DNA of 64,000 bases from assembly GCA_023634235.1 (NCBI GenBank), contig JAMKCF010000001.1, positions 18,324,758 through 18,388,757 on the forward strand, in the 5' to 3' direction. Each line of letters opens with the position of its first letter. The stretch's first letter is position 1. Shown here in pieces: positions 57,515-64,000 of the stretch. This DNA comes from Pisaster brevispinus. Lineage: Eukaryota; Echinodermata; Asteroidea; Forcipulatida; Asteriidae. The notes under the pieces are model-generated. The model saw nothing but the letters and a program-made list of their open reading frames with translations. It did not search any database and was not told where the DNA came from. Both the position numbers and the translations under genes were made by a program.

Positions 57515-58343
57515 TTACAGTGACTGTGGACTGTCTAATGTAGTAGGAGATGAACATAACAACATAGTTGGAGATATTACATGTGGGAATGGTGTAGATA
57601 ATATTAATGAAGAGTTTTGTAACAATGAAATTGGTTCGAGTATTACAGATACATGTAATGTTAGAAGAGAAGACTGTAATGGAAGTACACCTGGTGGTTG
57701 TGATGATGTTGAAATAGTTGCAGAATCTGGACCTGGTGTTATGAAGTTTTGTCCATTGAGCTTTGAACGAAAGATGGTTGTTTGTGAAACACTTGGTTTG
57801 GAAACATCACATTTGAAATCAAATTCATTGGCTGCAGAATGTGAATCAATGGGCAAACCTGATGCTATTTCACATATTAGAGGTGATGGCAATTGTTTCT
57901 TAAGAGCTGTCTCATTTGCTGTATCAGGGACTGAGGATAATCATGTACAATTGAGAATTGCTTGTGTTGATCATTTGTTGAAGAATGCTAATAAGGTGGG
58001 ATGTTTTCTAAGAGACGGATTTGCCAATATGGAGGACTATGTAATGAGACAGAGAATGTTTGATGCTGGTACTTGGGCTACAGAGATTGAAATTATGGCA
58101 ATGGCACACATGCTTGGTACTGACATATACACATATGATGAAACCTGTAGTTGGTACCATTTTTCAGCAAAGGATGTTGAGAGAAGTGCTGTGACATGTG
58201 GTATGGGCATTTATTTGAATCATACACACAGAGTGCATTATGATGTTGTTTTATCAGTCCATGAATTATCACCGGAGACATTGGATATTAATGAAGTGCG
58301 TGAAGATTGTTCAGAGAAGTCGGATGTATGTGAAGATTATTGA
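57513..58343 (+). CDS. Helitron OTU-family protease domain
   Basis: The frame is open from the Polinton border. The OTU catalytic signature is clear: Asp and Cys in RGDGNCFLRA (D 57885-57887, C 57894-57896) and His in HRVHYDVV (57236+1000, i.e. codon 58236). It has the usual helix (VQLRIACVDHLLKN) and the EIMAMAHMLGTDIYTY stretch. OTU enzymes cleave ubiquitin chains and are known in some Helitrons. A stop at 58341-58343 arises inside a short duplication (agagaagtcggatgtatgtg twice); the same frame then continues with basic residues to about 58560. Confidence 0.85.
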   Translation, partial: DYSDCGLSNVVGDEHNNIVGDITCGNGVDNINEEFCNNEIGSSITDTCNVRREDCNGSTPGGCDDVEIVAESGPGVMKFCPLSFERKMVVCETLGLETSHLKSNSLAAECESMGKPDAISHIRGDGNCFLRAVSFAVSGTEDNHVQLRIACVDHLLKNANKVGCFLRDGFANMEDYVMRQRMFDAGTWATEIEIMAMAHMLGTDIYTYDETCSWYHFSAKDVERSAVTCGMGIYLNHTHRVHYDVVLSVHELSPETLDINEVREDCSEKSDVCEDY

Positions 58344-59499
58344 GAGAAGTCGGATGTATGTGATGAATACCCTGCACAAAGTGATCAATGTACAAAGCAG
58401 ACTGTTAACCCTAAGGATATTGACAGCAAACATAGTACTGAATTGCCAAAACGTTGCAAAGTGAAGAGAAAGAAACGAGTTAATCTAGTGAAAAGGAGAG
58501 AACTGGCGAGAAAGAAATATAATGAGCGTAAAATGAAAAAATGTGGTCAGTATAACACTTAGAGAGGCCAAGAAAGCAAAGTGTAAGAATCGCCAAAAGA
58601 TAAAGTACAGAACTGACAAGACTTACAGAACGCAAGTTATAGACTCAAAGAAACATGCTAGCAAAGTATTATATCATGAAAGTAAGAAACACAGAGTGAC
58701 TAAAATTGAGAGTAGCAAAACAAAGTATAGGGATAATGCTGAATTCAGGAAAGAAGTGATGAACTCAAGTATGATGAAATATAAGGAAAATGAGGAATTT
58801 AGGAAAGAAGTGGGGAATGCAAGTAAGATGAAGTATAAGGAAAATGAGGATTTTAGGAAAGAAGTGGTAAAGGCAAGTAAGATGAAGTATAAGGAAAATG
58901 AGGATTTTAGGAAAGAAGTGGTAAAGGCAAGTAAGATGAAGTATAAGGAAAATGAGGATTTTAGGAAAGAAGTGGTGAATGCAAGTAAGATGAAGTATAA
59001 GGAAAATGAAGAATTTAGGAAAAAAGTTGTGAATGCAAGTAAGATGAAATATAAGGAAAATGAAAAATTCAGGGGAAAAGTGAAGAACGCAAGTAAGATG
59101 AAATATAGTGATGAATCTTTCAAGACTAAAGTCATTAATACACTCAAATTCAAATACCACAACAATCCTGATTACAAGATGGCAAGAATTGACAGTGTCA
59201 AGAATAAATACCATATTGATGTTTGTTATAGGAACAAACTTGTTGAAGCTTCTAAATCTAAATATCATGAGAATGAACATTTTCAGAAGAATGTGATTGA
59301 CTTTAACAAAAAGAAGTATAAGAGTAGTGAAAGCTTCAGGCAGAATATAACAAAGAAAAATACCTGTCGAGCAATGCACAAAAAGATGAACAAACAACAT
59401 ATCAATAAAGTGTTGAGTGATTTCAAGAAAGAAATATCAAATGGACCTGAATATGTGTGTGCTGTGTGTATGAGACTTATTTCGAAAGCAAGTCATTAA
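58344..59499 (+). CDS. Helitron basic 18-residue repeat region
   Basis: After the stop the frame runs on through KRCKVKRKKRVNLVKRREL, changes near 58550, then encodes about ten 54-bp units of the type ASKMKYKENEDFRKEVVK (58710-59330). The central units are nearly identical at DNA level. The region is very basic and helical and may bind DNA. It ends with YVCAVCMRL, the start of a Cys-rich part, and changes frame near 59490. Confidence 0.7.
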
Positions 59500-60100
59500 A
59501 TGTAATAAGAACAAATACAAAGCCTGTGAGTGCATCTGTGAAAAGTATGTTCATAAATGTGATGTAAATTGTACAGCTGATTGTGTTGTATCAAAATCAA
59601 GCAGGTCTTCTTTGTGGATATGTCACACATGTGACAGGAAATTATTGATTGGGAAAATACCAGCAGAAGCTTGTTCTAACAATTTACACCTGACAGATAT
59701 TCCAGAAGAGTTGGCAACATTAAACAAATTAGAAGAGCATCTTATCGCACTCAATATTCCATTTGTGAAGCTAATGGCATTGCCTAAAGGTGGACAACAT
59801 GGTGTACGAGGACCAGTGGTATGTGTACCCTCTAATGTTACAGATACTGTTAAATCATTACCAAGGGCTGAATGTGAAGATCAAATGATTCGTGTTAAGC
59901 TGAAGAGGAAGTTGGCTTATAAAGGCTATTACCAGTATGAGTTTGTCAGGAAAGAACATGTAGAGTCTGCCTTACAGTATCTTAAACAGAATAATAAGTG
60001 GTATCGTGATATTGAGATTGACACAGAGTGGAGTAATTCTTTGTCAGAAAAGGCATGTGATGTGGAAGATGAAGATCATAAGGTGGAAGTGAAGGTGAAG
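59490..60100 (+). CDS. Helitron Cys-rich segment and DUF6570 domain
   Basis: Cys-rich stretch at 59510-59640 including [11 protein letters not shown], followed by the DUF6570 pattern found just before Helitron Rep domains: [39 protein letters not shown] and [18 protein letters not shown]. It ends in an acidic linker, where the frame changes near 60085 to that of the Rep domain. Confidence 0.75.
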
Positions 60101-62570
60101 TTGAAGATGGTAATGACAATGACAATGAAGAAGAAACAGATGAGGAACGATTACGAGGCATACCATTGGACACTTGTTTACAGCCTGCAAATATTGGACA
60201 ACAAATCTTGGATCAGTATTTTGATGATGTATACTGTGTTGCACCATGTGAAGGGAATAATCCAATCAGACTTTTAATGGAAGAAAGTAATGAAGCTAAG
60301 TGTTTCCCAGTTCTGTTTCCAAGAGGTAAGCCAGTATTCAGTGATGAGCGCAGTGTTAGGTTAACACTTTCCAGGTATCTTAACAATAGACTGATGAATG
60401 TTGATAACAGATTTGCAGAAAGTACGCAGTACATATTCTGTGCTCAATATTTGTCTGAAATCCAACAAGTTATTTCTAGTGTTTCTATAGCAATGCGCAA
60501 AGGTTCAGGCAAAACAAAAGACGGTGGAAAGGTCACTGCTAAAATGCTCAATGACAAGGAGAAGTTGAAAGATATGTTAAAATCAGACAAGGGGTACAAG
60601 TTTTTGAAGCCTATAAGAGGAACTCCTCCATATTGGCAATCGACTCAGAAAAATGTGTTGGCAATGATCAGACAACTTGGAATACCTACATGGTTTTGTT
60701 CATTTTCTGCAGCAGACATGAGATGGCCTGAATTGATTAATACACTACTCAGACAACAAGGTGACTCTAGGAATGTTGAGGAATTGTATTGGAATGAGAA
60801 ATGTCTGTTGTTGCGAAATAATCCTGTAACTGTGGCTAGAATGTTTGACAAGCGTTTTCATACATTTTTGAAAGATGTAGTATTGTCAAGAGCAGCACCT
60901 ATCGGGAAAGTAATAGATTATTTTTATCGAGTAGAATTCCAGCAAAGAGGCTCACCACATACTCATTGTCTATTCTGGATTGAAGGTGCACCTAAGTTGG
61001 GTACAGAGAGTGATCATGAAGTGGCAGAGTTTGTTGATAAGTATGTAAGTTGTGCATTGCCATCAAAGCAAGAAGATGAAGAGTTGAATGAGATTGTAAG
61101 CAGTGTACAGCAACATAGTAAGAGACATTCTAAATCATGTAAGAAGAAAGGAACAGAGTGTAGATTTAATTTTCCAAGGCCACCATCCATGAGGACATTT
61201 GTTGCTAATCCAGTGGCAATGGATACTGATGATTGTGAGGATATGTCACATAATATACGAACTGAAGATGATGCGAAGGAATTGTTGAAATCAGTATGGA
61301 CTGCTGTTAATGATGAAGAAAATCAACACATGACAACTAATGAACTGCTCACAAAGATTGGTACCACACAGCATGATTTTGAGAGAGCAAATGATGTATT
61401 AACCAAGAAAGTAAATTTTGTGTTAAAGCGAGAACCTCAAGATGTATGGGTTAATCAGTATAATCCTGACTTGTTGAGAGGTTGGAATGCTAACATGGAC
61501 ATTCAATTTATTAGTGATGTTTATGCGTGTGTAACGTATGTAGTGTCTTACATGTCTAAAGCTGAACGTGAGATGGGATTGTTATTGAGGCATGCACAGA
61601 GTGAGGCTGAAAGTGGAAATCAAGATGCTAAGCAGAGTTTGAAACAAATTGGAAGTGTTTATCTGCAGAACCGTGAAGTGTCAGCTCAAGAAGCAGTTTA
61701 TCGTGTCTGTACACTAAGACTTCAAGAATATTCAAGAAAAGTAGAGTTTGTACCTGAAGGAGAAAATCCTGTTCGAATGAGTTTGCCCTTGAGTGTAATT
61801 CAGAATAAATCAGTTAATGAAGAGGATGATGATGATGAAGACAGTGTGTGGATGGCTAGTAAAGTAGATCGTTACAAAGCAAGACCAGATACAAGTTTAT
61901 TTGAATCAATGTGCTTAGCTACATTTAGTTCAGAATACAGAGTACTATATCAAGGAAACATGTGTAAAGTATCTATTGATAAGAGAAAGTCACAAGTGTT
62001 TGCTTTGAAGAATGATTTGGGACACATCCAGAAACGTTCTAGAACTGATCCAGCTGTCATTAGATATCCCAGATTTTCAGTGACAAAGTTTTCTGAGATG
62101 TACTATCAGAGTATGCTGCAGTTATTTCTTCCTTACCGGCTTGATGTTCATTTGAAACCAGCACAGTTTGAAACTTACGAGAAGTTTTTTAGCAATGGTT
62201 TTGTCAGTGTAATGGGAAGTTTACAATCAGTGAAGTCAATTGTGGAAAGTAATCGATCCAGATTTGAAGTTGATATTGGGTTATTGGAGGATGCAGAAGA
62301 ACTTCTTCAGAAATTTGGTCCGCAGGAAGATGCTTGGGCATTAATCAGTCCAGAAACTGAATTACAAAGAGATGAATGTAAAGACAAACAGCAAAATGAA
62401 GCAGAAGACAGTGATGAGGAATGTAATGTTCCAGATTTACAATCTGATAGAAAAGAAGAGAAGATATGTGACGTTGAAGCACACTCATCAAGAGTACCAA
62501 AGTCCGATGCATTAAACATGATGAGATCCTTAAATGACAAACAAAAAAGGGTGTTCTATAAAATCAGACA
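60100..62570 (+). CDS. Helitron Rep (HUH) nuclease domain
   Basis: The Rep domain makes the single-strand nick that starts rolling-circle transposition. Counting from 60166: [10 protein letters not shown] in the N-terminal helicase-like domain, [17 protein letters not shown], then the HUH motif SPHTHCLFW with His codons at 60958 and 60964, and the paired catalytic tyrosines in TYVVSYMSK at 61537 and 61549 (Y-x3-Y as in Helitrons). A Cys/His cluster [16 protein letters not shown] follows the HUH motif. The frame is open for 830 codons. It passes into helicase near 62570 with a frame change ([15 protein letters not shown] just before). Confidence 0.88.
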
Positions 62571-63512
62571 GTGGTATTGGACAAAGCTAATGGTAAAAAC
62601 CCTGCTGCATTTCAAGTGTTTCTTACTGGTGGTTTTGGAACAGGCAAGAGTCTTCTAGTAAAGTGTATTGATTATGAAGCAACACGGATACTTGGATCAA
62701 TGATGAGAAACCCTGATGATGTGTCAGTAATGCTAACTGCTCCAACAGGTGTGGCTGCATTTAATATCAACGGTGCTACCTTACACAGTGCACTATCAAT
62801 ATCAACAGATGTTTCGTTACCATATCAACCACTTGGTGAAGAAAAGATAAGTACACTTCGTAATAAACTTGGTCAGCTGCAGATATTGATTATAGATGAG
62901 ATTTCAATGGTTGGTCAGAAGTTACTGTGTTACATCCATGGACGGTTAAGGCAGATAAAGCAATGTCGGAGTCATATTCCTTTTGGAGGTGTCAGTGTAT
63001 TAGCTGTTGGTGATTTCTATCAGTTGCCCCCAGTAAAGGCAAAGTCTTTATATCAGAATAATGTTACAGCTGATCTGTGGAATGATAATTTCAAAATTGT
63101 TGAACTGACTGAAGTTATGAGACAAAAGGAAGATGCACAGTTTGCAGAAACATTGAACAGACTTCGTGTAAGAAAGAAACATGAACCAATACAGAATGAT
63201 GACATGAAGATGTTGAAGGGACGTGAAACAGGACAAGAGTGGAATGATGCAGTCCATATATTCCCATGTAATAAACAAGTAGATAAACAAAACGTAAAGA
63301 TTCTACATTCCAAGTGCTCTGATTGTGTTTATATTGAAGCAAAGGATTATCAGACAGACTCTAGAAATGCAAAAGTTAGACGAGGAGAACCCATGAAGAA
63401 GTCTAATGGAAGCTTACCACAATCCCTGTTACTTGGTGTTGGTGCTAGAGTTATGCTAACTAAAAACATTGATGTGTCAGATGACTTGTTAATGGTGTCT
63501 TTGGAACTGTAA
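62571..63512 (+). CDS. Helitron PIF1-type helicase, first part
   Basis: This is a superfamily 1B 5'-3' helicase fused to Rep. Walker A GGFGTGKS is at 62628-62651, [19 protein letters not shown] follows (motif Ia), Walker [10 protein letters not shown] is at about 62889-62910, and [10 protein letters not shown] is motif III. The frame ends at 63510-63512 after [10 protein letters not shown] because of a one-base shift; the last third continues in the next frame. Confidence 0.88.
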   Translation: MVLDKANGKNPAAFQVFLTGGFGTGKSLLVKCIDYEATRILGSMMRNPDDVSVMLTAPTGVAAFNINGATLHSALSISTDVSLPYQPLGEEKISTLRNKLGQLQILIIDEISMVGQKLLCYIHGRLRQIKQCRSHIPFGGVSVLAVGDFYQLPPVKAKSLYQNNVTADLWNDNFKIVELTEVMRQKEDAQFAETLNRLRVRKKHEPIQNDDMKMLKGRETGQEWNDAVHIFPCNKQVDKQNVKILHSKCSDCVYIEAKDYQTDSRNAKVRRGEPMKKSNGSLPQSLLLGVGARVMLTKNIDVSDDLLMVSLEL

Positions 63513-64000
63513 CAAAAATAGTAATGTCACACGACAAATCTGATGAACCCAAGTGTATCAGAATAAAGTTTGATAATAACAAGGTTGGATTGAAACTGAA
63601 GAGACAATCTGCATCATCTTCAAACAATGAAGACAGTGTACCCATTGAGATACAGGAAGAAAACATTGGTAAAAAATGTGTACGGCATCAGTTTCCATTG
63701 AAGTTAGCTTGGGCATGTACAGCACACAAAGTACAAGGAATGACAACTAATAAAGCAGTTGTGTGTCTTGATCATACTTTTGCAGCTGGACAAGCATACG
63801 TGAGTCTAAGCCGTGTTACATCACTAGATGGTCTTGTCATTGAAGGGTTTGATGAGAAGTACATATATTGCAATGAAGCAGTAGCTGATGCTCTGAAAAG
63901 GATGCCACTGTATAATGATGATGAAGGTATGGGAGGTACAGAGCCATCTGACAGTATGATCATTATGATGCATAACATCCAGGGATTACATGCACATTAT
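63500..64000 (+). CDS. Helitron helicase C-terminal part, open to the window end
   Basis: The frame carries WACTAHKVQGMTTNKAVV and AGQAYVSLSRVTSLDGL, the last two PIF1 helicase motifs. After a short acidic linker the last residues, MIIMMHNIQGLHAHY, resemble the start of an endonuclease-exonuclease-phosphatase domain (a strand followed by N.Q.L..H) that some animal Helitrons carry after the helicase. The gene is cut by the window end, so this is not certain. Confidence 0.75.

Larger units (their letters stand above)
39576..64000 (+). mobile_element. Autonomous Helitron gene region, interrupted, runs off the window
   Basis: The segments 39579-42381 and 57513-63998 form one Helitron replicase-type gene, cut by a Polinton at 42382-57508. 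Domains in order: basic N terminus, 18-residue repeats, acidic repeats, PHD-like finger, UL36-like protease, OTU protease, 18-residue basic repeats, DUF6570, Helitron Rep (HUH nuclease) and PIF1 helicase. Without the Polinton, and with one copy of the 6-bp duplication, the frame passes across the site unchanged. Frame changes near 40875, 58550, 59490, 60085, 62570 and 63500 and a stop at 58341 make this copy inactive. The 5' TC end and 3' CTRR end of the element were not identified. It is not clear whether it mobilises the short Helitrons at 30-36 kb. Confidence 0.85.

Noticed and set aside
58674..59400. Hydrophobic minus-strand frames of 163 and 211 codons that look like membrane proteins
   Set aside because: They are the antisense of the Lys-rich 18-residue repeat of the Helitron protein.
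1..64000. tRNA and rRNA genes
   Set aside because: I saw no rRNA core words and no convincing cloverleaf with A and B boxes on either strand; a dedicated scan was not possible.

Overview
The window is eukaryotic and almost entirely repeats and mobile DNA. It is AT-rich, genes carry GT-AG introns, and there are no bacterial operon signals. The mixture (CR1/L2-like LINE with a 2A-like peptide, CACTA/EnSpm-like transposase with a DUF4806-type partner, large Helitron with protease domains, Polinton/Maverick, foldback MITEs) suggests a marine invertebrate, perhaps a deuterostome such as an echinoderm. I cannot name the species, and I see no clear single-copy host gene.

Layout, left to right. 11-3625 (-): decayed, intron-containing transposon-type gene with a coiled coil and a DGTS motif. 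4345-7220 (-): endonuclease and reverse transcriptase part of a LINE whose N-terminal part lies at 25192-25635. Between the two is an 18-kb block (7221-25198) that looks like a single insertion into the LINE, with a possible 3-4 bp target duplication. The block has repeat arrays rich in ACGT at both ends, a six-part DUF4806-like gene (10871-15174, -), an intact 680-codon EnSpm-like transposase (16175-18217, -) and an older LINE 3' end (about 20232-20800).

25640-36710: AT-rich DNA with one good exon-like piece (28229-28420, -), a foldback element, a G-rich minisatellite, a head-to-tail array of short non-autonomous Helitrons (30139-36400, CTAG ends with hairpins, minus orientation) and a MITE.

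39576 to the window end (+): one very large autonomous Helitron gene. Its domains in order are a basic N terminus, 18-residue repeats, an acidic repeat, a PHD-like finger, a UL36-like cysteine protease, an OTU protease, a second 18-residue repeat array, DUF6570, an HUH Rep nuclease and a PIF1 helicase; an endonuclease domain may begin at the very edge. The copy has several frameshifts. A 15,127-bp Polinton (42382-57508) sits inside this gene between the two protease domains. It has 515-bp terminal inverted repeats starting AG, and a 6-bp target duplication (gcggga). Its genes are a spliced C2H2 zinc-finger gene, a deleted DNA polymerase B, packaging ATPase, two small proteins, a chromodomain integrase, minor capsid, a PX-like protein, major capsid and a cysteine protease on +, and a small Cys-motif gene and a WW-PC4 fusion on -. 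Polymerase, ATPase, PX-like, capsid and protease genes are broken; integrase, minor capsid and WW-PC4 are open. A further non-autonomous Helitron lies in the second intron of the zinc-finger gene, so nesting is three deep: Helitron > Polinton > Helitron.
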